This document shows, one piece after another, positions 1 through 7,516 of a stretch of 47,073 nucleotides of DNA. Source of the stretch: Lachnospiraceae bacterium (GTDB lineage Bacteria; Bacillota; Clostridia; Lachnospirales; Lachnospiraceae); contig JAILIO010000030.1 in assembly GCA_024695225.1 (NCBI GenBank), positions 1 through 47,073 on the forward strand, read 5' to 3'. The first letter of the stretch is position 1. Each line of letters starts with the position of its first letter. The position numbers and the translations under genes were made by a program. A model generated the notes under the pieces. It was not told the origin of the DNA. It did not search any database and was given only the letters and a program-made list of their open reading frames with translations.

Positions 1-244
1 AGTCGTCACCATCATAATCTTCGTCATCGTAGTCTTCGTCATCTTCATCATAGTCTTCATCGTATTCGTCATCGTCGTCGTAATCTTCATCATCATCGTC
101 GTCATCGTCGAAGTCGGAGCCCATTCTCGATCCGGAACCCGCAAGCCAGCCCCGGATATAATCCGGATCGTTGGAACGCATTCCCGAACCCAGTTTACCG
201 TCAAGATAACCATCATTTTCATCGAGAAGATCAAATGGATCCAT
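1..244 (-). CDS. Acidic low-complexity protein, C-terminus cut by window edge
   Basis: This frame is open from an ATG at 242-244 to the window edge and is absent from the ORF track only because its stop lies outside. A GAAAGGAG ribosome binding site sits just upstream. The N-terminus (about 45 residues, beginning MDPFDLLDENDGYL) is ordinary sequence with an RGWLAGSGSRMGS stretch. It is followed by an almost pure Asp/Glu/Tyr tract for at least 35 residues. I do not recognise the family. The tail could bind cations or be a disordered spacer. The GAT/GAC/GAA codons form an imperfect trinucleotide repeat that could vary in length. No function is proposed. Confidence 0.7.
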   Translation of the reverse strand, partial: MDPFDLLDENDGYLDGKLGSGMRSNDPDYIRGWLAGSGSRMGSDFDDDDDDDEDYDDDDEYDEDYDEDDEDYDDEDYDGDD

Positions 245-314
245 AACTTTCTCCTTTCACATATTTAAATATTTCCGTTGATTATACAGTGTGCTTATGG
301 ATTTGGCAAAGTTT

Positions 315-701
315 TCATTCGTCGGCGTCTTTATTTATCTCATAGATCATTTTCATGTAGTCCTTCCTCCTGTCAGAAGGCAGTTTGGAATAATGATAAT
401 AAAACAATTTGTGCTTGATCTCACTGGAACTTTTCTGCCCCAGGTTTCGTATCCGCGTAAGGCCGTCCTCCTCGGCAAGGATCTTCGTAAGTTCTTCTAT
501 ATTGGACACACCGGCCCTTTTCAGGCAGTTGAAAGACCTGACGGAGAGATCAAGATCCTCTATCTGTGTATTTTTTAATTCCTCCGACATTATCAGCCTG
601 AATTTAAACGGTTTTCCGTTCTGTTCATAAAGCCAGTCCCCCGCCTGTTCAGGCATATTGCTGTTCATATTTTCAATTATCGCCGTCTGATCCATTTTCA
701 T
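315..701 (-). CDS. Stand-alone RNA polymerase alpha C-terminal-domain-like protein
   Basis: A 128-residue protein. Residues about 45-105 ([18 protein letters not shown], then NIEELTKI, then [16 protein letters not shown]) match the helix-hairpin-helix core of the RpoA C-terminal domain, the part that binds UP-element DNA and activators. There is no alpha N-terminal domain, so it cannot assemble RNA polymerase. The start at 701 was chosen over the ORF-track start because AAAGGAGG lies at good distance before ATGAAAATGG. The first 29 nt overlap the 3' end of the Lrp-type gene, so the two are probably translated from one mRNA. It may bind DNA alone or compete with or assist the polymerase domain at selected promoters; that role is inference. 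Confidence 0.75.
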   Translation of the reverse strand: MKMDQTAIIENMNSNMPEQAGDWLYEQNGKPFKFRLIMSEELKNTQIEDLDLSVRSFNCLKRAGVSNIEELTKILAEEDGLTRIRNLGQKSSSEIKHKLFYYHYSKLPSDRRKDYMKMIYEINKDADE

Positions 702-1212
702 CGTATTTTCCTCCTTTGGTTTCCCGGTTTCCGGAGTCCGGCAGAACTGCCCTGTCTGCGCCACGGGGAGATCTCTCGTCCCTGAGCACCGTGAGCACCG
801 TGTTGCTGTTCAGCCTCCGTATCCCCTTCGTGCTGTTGTACAGTTCCCTCATGCATCTGTACATTTCCTCCTGATCTTTTGTAAATCCGATGGCATGGAT
901 GCGGCATTCTCCTGTGGTCACATACACCCTTTTCAGCATTTCTATCCCGAGGACCCTCTCCTTCACCGTATCAAACTCTTCGGGAACAGCTTCAATATCT
1001 AAAAAGAACTGTCTGTATTCACTGTTCTTAGCCATATCGATCTCTGTCCTGTATCCTGCTATCACGCCGGATCTTTCCATGGCGTCCATCCGGTTTTTTA
1101 CCGTTACCCGGGACAGTCCCACTTTTTCACCTATCTCTGAATAAGTGAGCCTGGCGTTTTCCCTTATCAGGTCCAGGATCTTTTCGTCAACAGAGTCAAC
1201 ACTCCCTGCCAT
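673..1212 (-). CDS. Lrp/AsnC-family transcriptional regulator
   Basis: A 179-residue protein. An N-terminal winged helix-turn-helix ([21 protein letters not shown], then [10 protein letters not shown]) is followed by an AsnC/RAM-type ligand-sensing domain (residues about 65-145). These proteins form dimers and octamers and respond to amino acids or related small molecules. The last 30 residues (after [10 protein letters not shown]) are polar, unlike the compact end usual in the family, and are partly encoded by the overlap with the next gene. A GAGGAAGAGG site precedes the ATG. A promoter and a perfect palindrome lie directly upstream, so autoregulation is likely. The effector cannot be told from sequence. 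Confidence 0.85.
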   Translation of the reverse strand: MAGSVDSVDEKILDLIRENARLTYSEIGEKVGLSRVTVKNRMDAMERSGVIAGYRTEIDMAKNSEYRQFFLDIEAVPEEFDTVKERVLGIEMLKRVYVTTGECRIHAIGFTKDQEEMYRCMRELYNSTKGIRRLNSNTVLTVLRDERSPRGADRAVLPDSGNRETKGGKYDENGSDGDN

Positions 1213-1253
1213 ATTCCTCTTCCTCCAAAAGATCTTTTGCCGTCTGAGTTACT

Positions 1254-1271
1254 GTATTTTCCGGAAAATAC
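1254..1271. promoter_or_regulatory. 18-bp perfect palindrome, probable Lrp-type operator
   Basis: GTATTTTCCGGAAAATAC is fully self-complementary. It begins at the predicted transcription start of the Lrp-family gene and lies 41 bp before its ATG. Size, AT-rich flanks and position fit an autoregulatory binding site for the adjacent regulator. Binding itself is inferred. Confidence 0.55.
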
Positions 1272-1277
1272 AATAAG

Positions 1278-1306
1278 ATGATAACAAGCATCCAAAGCTC
1301 TGACAA
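1278..1306 (-). promoter_or_regulatory. Sigma-70 type promoter of the Lrp-family gene
   Basis: On the minus strand TTGTCA is followed after 17 nt by TATCAT. The predicted start site is near 1271, at the edge of the 18-bp palindrome, giving an mRNA leader of about 59 nt. Confidence 0.5.
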
Positions 1307-1564
1307 CCCGTGTTCTTACATAAATAAACACAAATCATTCATATTGTTCAAATATTATGTAAAGTTGTTACGATATGAAATATATGATTTAACGAATTGC
1401 AATCAGCAAGTGGCAGGAAGCCCCGGAATCCAGAAAATGACATACCGGTTCAAAGCCCAAAAGAGTCGGGCTGCCCCAATGTCCAAAAGGGGCAGGCCGG
1501 TTCTAAACGCAAAAAAATCAGGGCCCGGACGTCCCAAAGAGGATCCTCCGAAACCCTTTATCTT
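1307..1564. other. Intergenic stretch without a supported gene
   Basis: Between the Lrp promoter and tRNA-Thr I see no credible gene. The plus-strand ORF here runs antisense through the tRNA and has no ribosome binding site or recognisable domain. On the minus strand, downstream of the tRNA, a GC-rich segment around 1518-1548 is followed by seven T residues, which may end the tRNA transcript, but the stem is weak. Confidence 0.4.
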
Positions 1565-1637
1565 AGCTGGCGACCAGAATCGAACTGGTGACCTCCGCAC
1601 TACCAATGCGACGCACTACCGACTGTGCTACGCCAGC
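1565..1637 (-). tRNA. tRNA-Thr (anticodon GGT)
   Basis: The minus strand folds into a full cloverleaf. It has acceptor GCTGGCG/CGCCAGC, a D-arm with GGTA in the loop, anticodon loop TTGGTAG on a TCGCA/TGCGG stem, and a T-arm with TTCGATT. Anticodon GGT reads ACC and ACT threonine codons. The discriminator base is T. CCA is not encoded, so it must be added after transcription. Confidence 0.95.
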
Positions 1638-1647
1638 GAACTTAGAT

Positions 1648-1677
1648 ACAATATCACAACACGGTCCCCATTGTCAA
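1648..1677 (-). promoter_or_regulatory. Promoter of tRNA-Thr
   Basis: On the minus strand TTGACA is followed by an 18-nt spacer and TATTGT, about 10 nt before the tRNA 5' end. The -35 box overlaps the last codons of the arginase-like gene, so the tRNA can be transcribed on its own. Confidence 0.5.
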
Positions 1678-2648
1678 TAATGATCCGACAAAAACCTGAG
1701 TATCCTCCCGTTCACTTCGTCATCCTTTTTCACATCGCTGTCATCTGCATAACGGTCCGGGCCGCCGCATATATCTATCCCCCTGACCTCGCATTTATCA
1801 AGCAGTATGCTCAGGTGTAAAAGGAACTCGTCAAGACTCATATGCCCCTGATCCCAGTTGGTCCTGACCTCATCCTCAGACAGCACATCCTTGTCCACAG
1901 ATATATACACAGGGGTGTTATGTAAACTATTTTCCACCGCAGCTTCAAATTCATTTATCGGCAATCTAAATGAGTTATGTAAATCATATGCCGCTGCGTC
2001 CTCGGATTTATTTGCCTGAGATTTTGCAAGATTATGTAAACTGTAATCGTTTGTATCTCCGCATTTGTTCGACAAGTTTATTTGAGAGTTATGTAAACCG
2101 GTTCCCGCAGTGCCCTCAAGCCTGCACCCCCGGGCAATTGACGGATTATGTAAACCGTGTCCCATCTCATCCCCGGTTTCGTTCACAGAGTGTGAAAATG
2201 CATTATGTAAATCATTACTCTCCACTTCCCCCGAGATCACAACCTCATCCGAGTTAACCCAGATAGTCTTATGTAAACCGCTTAACCTGTCTTCCGCTTC
2301 CTTCACCCAGGATCCGCAGGACAAGAGACCTCCGAAAGCGGCATCCTGACGGTCGCTGTGATTGTCAAAGTAAATAAGGGCATAGTCCATGCCCTTCTCC
2401 ATAACAGCCTCCATCCATAAAAGGCTCATATAATGATAGTTTCCGTTGTCTATAAAATGGATACGGGATGACAGGTTACCTTCCATCAGTTCTTGAAACC
2501 GGGTCTCCGAATCCTCCGAGCAATACCCGTTTGCCCCGGAAACCCCTGTCAGATCATGAAATACCGCAATGTTGTCTTCCAGATATCTGTGATAAAAGTT
2601 TTCCCTGTCATATATACCTGACAGGCTCATCACTGCAATATCAGCCAT
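1674..2648 (-). CDS. Arginase/agmatinase-fold protein with internal LHN repeats
   Basis: A 324-residue ureohydrolase-like protein. The metal-binding signatures are present in variant form: GNYHYMS near residue 70, FDNHSD near residue 93 (compare DAHxD) and SVDKDVL near residue 255 (compare DxD). Arginase-fold enzymes hydrolyse guanidino or formimino groups with two Mn2+ ions; the substrate here is unknown. Between the second and third motifs (residues about 124-250) the fold is interrupted by tandem 19-residue units that each begin with LHN. This insertion is polar and variable and is not normal for the family. The gene overlaps sigH by 8 nt and is translated downstream of it. The catalytic core looks intact, so I do not call it a pseudogene. 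Confidence 0.75.
   Translation of the reverse strand: MADIAVMSLSGIYDRENFYHRYLEDNIAVFHDLTGVSGANGYCSEDSETRFQELMEGNLSSRIHFIDNGNYHYMSLLWMEAVMEKGMDYALIYFDNHSDRQDAAFGGLLSCGSWVKEAEDRLSGLHKTIWVNSDEVVISGEVESNDLHNAFSHSVNETGDEMGHGLHNPSIARGCRLEGTAGTGLHNSQINLSNKCGDTNDYSLHNLAKSQANKSEDAAAYDLHNSFRLPINEFEAAVENSLHNTPVYISVDKDVLSEDEVRTNWDQGHMSLDEFLLHLSILLDKCEVRGIDICGGPDRYADDSDVKKDDEVNGRILRFLSDHY
1918..2278. repeat. Seven copies of TTATGTAAAC/T, 57-bp period, inside a gene
   Basis: Copies of TTATGTAAA(C/T) start at 1918, 1975, 2032, 2089, 2146, 2203 and 2269. The first five intervals are exactly 57 bp and the last is 66 bp. On the coding strand each core reads xxT-TTA-CAT-AAn, giving LHN (LHK once). The other 47 bp of each unit are strongly diverged, although the protein keeps a faint pattern with N and acidic residues at fixed positions. 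TTA for leucine in all seven copies suggests the DNA core itself is kept. Confidence 0.9.
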
Positions 2649-3231
2649 CTTCCATGGCGCTCCTGAGCTTGTGCCTAACCCGCTGCATGGCGTTGTCCAC
2701 GCTTTTCCCCGTGGTTCCCACCACCGCGGCGGCCTCTTCTCCTCTTATACCCACGATATAGAGGTCACACACCCTGCGTTCCATAGGTGTCAGTTTGCTG
2801 TCCAGGGCGGAAAGGATCTCCTGCATCTGTTCCCTCTCTATCACGGCCATCTCGGGACTGTCCTGCAGTTTCTGGGATATCACGTCCAGCAGGAACTGGT
2901 CCCCATCATCATCTGTCTGATAAATAGGGACGTAATCGTTAAGGGGAGCATTCTTGTATCTTCTGGAACTCTGAACTGCCTTGTACATCTGCCTCGACAC
3001 ACAGAGTGCGGCAAATGTGGCAAAAGACGCGCCCCTGGAGGGGTCATAATCCCTTGTGGCGCTGAAGAGCCCTATCATGCCTTCCTGGATAAGGTCTTCC
3101 CTGTCGCCGCCCAGGATATACATTTTCATAGCCCTGCTACGGACAAGCCCCTTATATCTGTCCATCAGGATATCTATGGCAGTATTGTCTCCCAGTCTCA
3201 GATCGCTTATGAGTTCTTCGTCACTCTTCAT
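2641..3231 (-). CDS. sigH: RNA polymerase sigma factor SigH (sporulation sigma-30 type)
   Basis: A 196-residue sigma-70 family protein. Region 2 (residues about 20-90) holds DLIQEGMIGLFSATRDYDPS and the aromatic-rich -10 recognition stretch. Region 4 (residues about 130-190) ends with an HTH around VGTTGKSVDNAMQRVRHKL. The text around SFATFAALCVSRQM closely follows SigH of Bacillus and Clostridium. In those bacteria SigH drives early sporulation and post-exponential genes. Its place downstream of rlmB and mrnC is the usual Firmicutes order. The start overlaps the rlmB stop by 4 nt (ATGA). Whether this organism sporulates is not shown here. Confidence 0.85.
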   Translation of the reverse strand: MKSDEELISDLRLGDNTAIDILMDRYKGLVRSRAMKMYILGGDREDLIQEGMIGLFSATRDYDPSRGASFATFAALCVSRQMYKAVQSSRRYKNAPLNDYVPIYQTDDDGDQFLLDVISQKLQDSPEMAVIEREQMQEILSALDSKLTPMERRVCDLYIVGIRGEEAAAVVGTTGKSVDNAMQRVRHKLRSAMEDG

Positions 3232-4280
3232 TTGCCGGCCCTTCTCTGCCTGACTATCTCATAGGAGAGGACCCCGCATGCCACGGATGCATTCAGGGAT
3301 TCAGTCCTGCCGAGAAGAGGCACAGAAGCCTTCATATCGCACTTCTCAGACACCAGTCTGGACACGCCTTTACCTTCATTGCCGATCACGAGAGCTATCT
3401 TTCCCGTAAGGTTCAGATCGTACATGGGTGTTCCGTCCATATCCGCGCACACCGCCCACAAACCGTGTTTCTTTAACTTTTCGATGGTCTGGGATAGATT
3501 TGTGACCTTGCACACGGGGATGTGGTTCACAGCCCCTGCAGAAGCCCTGCCCACGGTGGATGTCAGGGGTACTGCCCTGTCCTTTGGTATGACGACCGCG
3601 TCGGCTCCGCAGCAGTCCGCAGTCCTTATTATCGCTCCGAGATTATGAGGATCGACGATCCCATCCAGGATGATGATGAAGGCCTCCTTGTCTTCCCTGT
3701 CAAGCCTGATCATCACATCATCCAGATCTGCGTATGAATACTCGGACACGATGGCGATAACCCCCTGGTGATCCCCCTGTCCGCCGTGCTTTACGGATAT
3801 CCCGTCCAGCACCTGCCTGGGAACGGTCCTGAAGGGGATGCCCCTTTTCACCGTCCTCTCCCTGATGGAAGATATGGTCTCATCCCTGAGGCCTTCCTGG
3901 AAATAAACCCTCTCCACGGTACGGCCGGAATTGATGGCTTCCCTCACAGGATTTCTGCCTTCCGCAAGACACTCATCGCGTACCGCTTCCGCTTCGCTGT
4001 CTGCGGATGAGCGCAGATCTTTCAAAGCAAAGCCCGCACTATTCAGGTCTTTATTTCCCTGTTCAGGGCGGGGCGCATTTCGCAGCCGTTCTTTGCCCTT
4101 TATCCCCGATCCATCCCGGCTTTTTTCACCGCGTTTCTGAAAAGATCCATGAACCTGCCCGCTTTTCCCGTGAGATACAGATACCCCGCCAGAGCTTCCA
4201 GCCCCGTGGCCTTTCTGTAATCCGTCACGCTTGCGTTCTTTGACCTGGTGTTTGACTTCGCGTTTCTTCCTCTCCGGCAT
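3228..4280 (-). CDS. rlmB: TrmH/SpoU-family rRNA 2'-O-methyltransferase (RlmB-like)
   Basis: A 350-residue protein whose last 250 residues match RlmB, which methylates the 2'-O of a guanosine in 23S rRNA. A substrate-binding domain starts at AEGRNPVREAI. The SPOUT knot motifs are NLGAIIRTADCCGADAVVIP, IGNEGKGVSRL and ESLNASVA. The first 100 residues are a basic, Gly/Ser/Lys-rich, probably disordered extension absent from the Bacillus protein. This extension overlaps the mrnC gene by 181 nt in another frame. A GAGGAAAAGG site supports the ATG at 4280, but a later non-ATG start giving a family-length protein is possible. sigH follows by a 4-nt overlap. Confidence 0.85.
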   Translation of the reverse strand: MPERKKREVKHQVKERKRDGLQKGHGAGSSGGVSVSHGKSGQVHGSFQKRGEKSRDGSGIKGKERLRNAPRPEQGNKDLNSAGFALKDLRSSADSEAEAVRDECLAEGRNPVREAINSGRTVERVYFQEGLRDETISSIRERTVKRGIPFRTVPRQVLDGISVKHGGQGDHQGVIAIVSEYSYADLDDVMIRLDREDKEAFIIILDGIVDPHNLGAIIRTADCCGADAVVIPKDRAVPLTSTVGRASAGAVNHIPVCKVTNLSQTIEKLKKHGLWAVCADMDGTPMYDLNLTGKIALVIGNEGKGVSRLVSEKCDMKASVPLLGRTESLNASVACGVLSYEIVRQRRAGK

Positions 4281-4546
4281 ACTTCCTTTTCCTCATCGGT
4301 GAGTTCATCATACATGACCCGAAGCAGTTCAGCCTGGGACTGCGCATTTACAAATGAAACCGTCTTTTTGTGCAGTTTTGACGCCGGCAGTTTCTGCGAC
4401 ATTGTGACATAGCTTCTCACATACAGTTCAATAAAGGCGTCGCCCACATAGGCAAGGGCAAGGGGCGAGTACTCACCGATGTTTCGCTCCCCGATCCCAA
4501 AAGCCTCCGAAGCGCCTTTCCTTATGTCGCCCTGGCTCTCTTCCAT
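4100..4546 (-). CDS. mrnC: Mini-ribonuclease 3 (23S rRNA maturation)
   Basis: A 148-residue protein made only of the RNase III catalytic domain, without a double-stranded RNA-binding domain, as expected for Mini-III. The metal-binding aspartate lies in LALAYVGDAFIELYVR. The second signature is RRGRNAKSNTRSK and TDYRKATGLEALAGYLYL. Mini-III trims 23S rRNA precursor ends in Firmicutes. It overlaps the end of cysS by 25 nt and the long N-terminus of rlmB by 181 nt, so all three are very likely co-transcribed. The length is normal for the family. Confidence 0.9.
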   Translation of the reverse strand: MEESQGDIRKGASEAFGIGERNIGEYSPLALAYVGDAFIELYVRSYVTMSQKLPASKLHKKTVSFVNAQSQAELLRVMYDELTDEEKEVCRRGRNAKSNTRSKNASVTDYRKATGLEALAGYLYLTGKAGRFMDLFRNAVKKAGMDRG

Positions 4547-5946
4547 TTAACTCCGTCCTTTGTATCCTCCAGGATGATACCCATCTCCTTGAGAGTATCC
4601 CTAATCTCATCCGCCCTGGCAAAATTTTTGTCTTTCCTGGCCTGCTGCCTCTCTTCTATCAGGCTTTCTATGCCGGAATCGCTGAGTTCCTCTTTCTCCC
4701 TGAACACGATGAGCCCCAGCACATCCGTAAGCTCTTTCAGCAGGTCCTTAAGTTTCCCCAGATATTCTGCAGACGCGCCTTCGTGCATATTGGAATTTAT
4801 GAACCTCACCAGATCAAATACGGCTGCAATGGCATCCGCCGTGTTCAGATCGTCATCCATCACTTCGATAAAGGACTCCCTGAACCTGCCTGCCTCCTCC
4901 AGAAGCTTTTCTTCGTCAGGAGTGACCCCGGTCTTGTCAGCCTTTTCCATTCTGAAGGAAATATCCTCTGCGCAGTTTACTATCCTCGTATAGCCGTTTT
5001 CCGCATTCTGCATAAGCTCGGCTGAAAAATTTAAGGGGTTTCTGTAATGAGCGCTGAGCATAAAGAACCTGAGCACCTGTGGATCATACTTTTTAAGGAT
5101 ATCCCTGACGGTGAAAAAATTCCCCGCAGACTTTGACATCTTATGGCTGTCGATGTTCAGGAAGGCGTTGTGCATCCAGTACTTTGCAAAAGGTTCGTTG
5201 CCTGTGGCGGCTTCCGACTGGGCGATCTCATTTTCATGGTGGGGGAACACCAGATCCTCCCCGCCTCCGTGGATATCCATGCTGTCGCCGAGATATTTGC
5301 GGCTCATGACAGAACACTCTATATGCCATCCGGGGCGTCCCTGGCACCAGGGGCTCTCCCAGTAGGGTTCCCCCTCCTTCTTGGGTTTCCAGAGGACAAA
5401 GTCAAGGGGATCCTCCTTCTGATCCTCACCTGTGACCAGCAGGGCTCTCTCTCCGCTCCTCAGATCGTCGATGTCCTTATGGGAGAGTTTCCCGTAATCC
5501 CGGAACTTCCTGGTCCTGTAGTACACCGTTCCATCCTCGGCCCTGTAGGCAAAGCCCTTGTCGATCAGAGTGCTGATCATATCTATCATCCCGTCTATCT
5601 CTTCAGTCGCCTTGGGATGAACCGTGGCGGGAAGTATATTGAGAGATGCCATGTCCTTTTTGCATTCAGCTATATATCTCTCCGAGATCACAGAAGGATC
5701 CACTCCCTCTTCATTTGCAGCCTTTATTATCTTGTCGTCCACATCGGTGAAATTTGAAACATAGTTCACCTTGTAACCGCGATACTCAAAATATCTCCTG
5801 ACTGTGTCGAAGAATATCATGGGCCTTGCGTTTCCTATGTGAATGAGGTTGTATACCGTGGGACCGCAGACATACATCCTGACGACCCCCGGTTCAATGG
5901 TCTCAAACTCCTCTTTCTGTTTGGACATGGTGTTGTAAACTTTCAT
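4522..5946 (-). CDS. cysS: Cysteine--tRNA ligase
   Basis: A 474-residue class I synthetase that charges tRNA-Cys. It shows CGPTVYNLIHIGNARP (zinc cysteine plus the HIGH-like motif), WHIECSVM and HHENE (further zinc ligands), and KMSKSAGNFF. The C-terminal helical domain and basic tail are normal. An AAAGGAG site lies 10 nt before the ATG. It sits between cysE and mrnC, the standard Firmicutes neighbourhood linking cysteine synthesis and use. No T-box leader is present in the 73-nt gap to cysE, so cysteine-dependent control, if any, must act further upstream. Confidence 0.97.
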   Translation of the reverse strand: MKVYNTMSKQKEEFETIEPGVVRMYVCGPTVYNLIHIGNARPMIFFDTVRRYFEYRGYKVNYVSNFTDVDDKIIKAANEEGVDPSVISERYIAECKKDMASLNILPATVHPKATEEIDGMIDMISTLIDKGFAYRAEDGTVYYRTRKFRDYGKLSHKDIDDLRSGERALLVTGEDQKEDPLDFVLWKPKKEGEPYWESPWCQGRPGWHIECSVMSRKYLGDSMDIHGGGEDLVFPHHENEIAQSEAATGNEPFAKYWMHNAFLNIDSHKMSKSAGNFFTVRDILKKYDPQVLRFFMLSAHYRNPLNFSAELMQNAENGYTRIVNCAEDISFRMEKADKTGVTPDEEKLLEEAGRFRESFIEVMDDDLNTADAIAAVFDLVRFINSNMHEGASAEYLGKLKDLLKELTDVLGLIVFREKEELSDSGIESLIEERQQARKDKNFARADEIRDTLKEMGIILEDTKDGVKWKRARAT

Positions 5947-6019
5947 AGTGATATATCTCCTTTTTCAGATCATTCACCGGTATCTGAAAAGCGCCACCGG
6001 TGTTTTCAAAAATCCGCGT

Positions 6020-6694
6020 TCATTTCCCTTTGGAGGCCTGTAGGTCCTTAAGCATCTCCTCCATATCCAGGATCTTCTGGGTAAGCTCTTCGTTTTCTCT
6101 CTTGATCCTGGCTATGTCATCCATGACAGGGTCGGGAAGATGCACCTGGTCCAGTTCATCCTGGGGCAGGGCCTTGTTGTTTCGTCTGACCACACGGCCG
6201 GGAACTCCTACCACAGTGGAATTTTCGGGAACCTCCTCCAGCACCACGGAGCCCGCGCCGATCTTTGAATTGTCCCCTATCTTAAAAGACCCCAGAACCT
6301 TGGCCCCTGCGCTGATCATAACATTATTTCCGATGGTGGGATGCCGCTTCCCGTGCTCCTTGCCGGTACCCCCCAGGGTCACTCCCTGGTAAAGAGTCAC
6401 ATTATCTCCGATTATGGTGGTCTCTCCGATGATAACGCCGTTTCCGTGGTCTATGAAAAAGCCCCTGCCGATCCGGGCTCCCGGATGTATCTCTATACCT
6501 GTGGCTCTGGCAGCCCTCTGGGAGATCAGCCTGGCCCAGAAATAATGACCCTTGAGGTAGAGTTTGTGCGCCCTCCTGTAGCTTCTTATGACCCTGTAAC
6601 TGGGGTACAGAAACACCTCCATGATGGAGTGGATAGCCGGATCCCGCTCCTTTATTACCTCATACTCTTCTTTCAGTTCCTTGAAAAAACCCAT
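6020..6694 (-). CDS. cysE: Serine O-acetyltransferase
   Basis: A 224-residue enzyme that makes O-acetylserine from serine and acetyl-CoA, the first step of cysteine synthesis. An N-terminal helical region (residues 1-65) precedes left-handed beta-helix hexapeptide repeats. These include IHPGARIGRGFFIDHGNG (catalytic histidine), GETTIIGDNVTLYQGVTLGG and GNNVMISAGAKVLGS. The C-terminus is unusual in ending with a charged coiled coil (residues about 190-222, KRENEELTQKILDMEEMLKD) instead of a short feedback-inhibition tail, so regulation by cysteine or by CysK binding may differ. The gene lies 73 nt upstream of cysS. Confidence 0.93.
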   Translation of the reverse strand: MGFFKELKEEYEVIKERDPAIHSIMEVFLYPSYRVIRSYRRAHKLYLKGHYFWARLISQRAARATGIEIHPGARIGRGFFIDHGNGVIIGETTIIGDNVTLYQGVTLGGTGKEHGKRHPTIGNNVMISAGAKVLGSFKIGDNSKIGAGSVVLEEVPENSTVVGVPGRVVRRNNKALPQDELDQVHLPDPVMDDIARIKRENEELTQKILDMEEMLKDLQASKGK

Positions 6695-6703
6695 TTCATT
6701 CCC

Positions 6704-6793
6704 TTCAGTCTGAATTCAGTCCGGATTCAGTTTGCATTCAATTTTTTACTCACTCCGAATTCAGTTTGGATTCAGTCACTTCAGTCCGGATTC
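6704..6793. repeat. Degenerate GAATCCRRACT repeats across the ispF-cysE junction
   Basis: On the minus strand variants of GAATCCGGACTGAA, GAATCCAAACTGAA and GAATGCAAACTGAA recur about six times with a 25-nt T/A-rich interruption. The array covers the last 14 codons of ispF and the untranslated gap up to the cysE ribosome binding site, so part of the IspF tail is encoded by repeat sequence. Confidence 0.6.
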
Positions 6794-7328
6794 TGTTAGG
6801 ACAGCCGGGACACCCCGGGCACCCTGCAGCGGAAGGATCAAAAGACATTCCATCCTGTACTGCGCTCAGCAGACACACTGCAGAAGCCGCGATCCCCTCG
6901 CCTCTGCCTGTAAACCCAAGCCCTTCCTCTGTGGTGGCTTTTACGCTCACCTGGGATACATCTATATCCAGGGCATCAGCCATATTTTTCCGCATTTCGT
7001 CTATATAGGGTCTGAGCTTAGGCCGTTCACACATTATAACCGAATCGATATTCTCTATAAGCATGCCTTCCCGGCGGACCATATTTCCCACTTCTTTTAA
7101 CAGACTTACGGAATCGGCATCCTTATATCTGCTGTCGGTATCCGGGAAATGAAGGCCGATATCTCCCATAGCCATGGCCCCCAGCAGAGCATCCATAACA
7201 GCGTGGACCAGGACATCCGCGTCCGAATGCCCTATAAGGCCTTTTTCAAAGGGGATGTCTACTCCTCCTATGATCAGTTTCCTGCCTTCTCCCAGCTTAT
7301 GAACATCGTATCCGTTTCCGATCCTCAT
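6750..7328 (-). CDS. ispF: 2-C-methyl-D-erythritol 2,4-cyclodiphosphate synthase
   Basis: A 192-residue protein. Residues 1-157 are a complete IspF: metal ligands in GYDVH and the [19 protein letters not shown] loop, HFPDTD, and [17 protein letters not shown]. It forms the cyclodiphosphate intermediate of the non-mevalonate isoprenoid pathway. About 33 extra residues follow the normal end, containing CPGCPGCP and then a polar stretch encoded by the junction repeats. Three closely spaced cysteines could bind metal, but they may simply be read-through of a drifting 3' end. cysE follows after 55 nt. Confidence 0.93.
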   Translation of the reverse strand: MRIGNGYDVHKLGEGRKLIIGGVDIPFEKGLIGHSDADVLVHAVMDALLGAMAMGDIGLHFPDTDSRYKDADSVSLLKEVGNMVRREGMLIENIDSVIMCERPKLRPYIDEMRKNMADALDIDVSQVSVKATTEEGLGFTGRGEGIAASAVCLLSAVQDGMSFDPSAAGCPGCPGCPNRIRTEVTESKLNSE

Positions 7329-7399
7329 ATCACTTAAGTTCCTTCTTTATATGTTTTTGACATTTTCCGGTGACGATATCTCTTCTATCATAACATAAA

Positions 7400-7435
7400 G
7401 TAGGTGAGACCATCTGACCATAGAATCTCACCTAC
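7400..7435 (-). terminator. Hairpin terminator after the trigger-factor-like gene
   Basis: GTAGGTGAGA and TCTCACCTAC form a perfect 10-bp stem with a 16-nt loop. On the minus strand the stem is followed by TTTATGTT, a weak U-run. It separates the trigger-factor-like gene from ispF. Confidence 0.5.
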
Positions 7436-7516
7436 CGTTTTGACACAACTTTTCTGCACAGTATTCAACAACCTGTCTTCCATCCCGTTTCACGGGTGAA
7501 AGATATCAAGGCTTCA

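Noticed and set aside
1278-1820. 180-codon plus-strand ORF
   Set aside because: It runs antisense through tRNA-Thr and its promoter; the MTYRFKAQKS text matches no family.
1918-2278. 57-bp array as a CRISPR
   Set aside because: The conserved core is only about 10 bp, the array lies wholly inside an open reading frame with all intervals divisible by three, and no cas genes are present.
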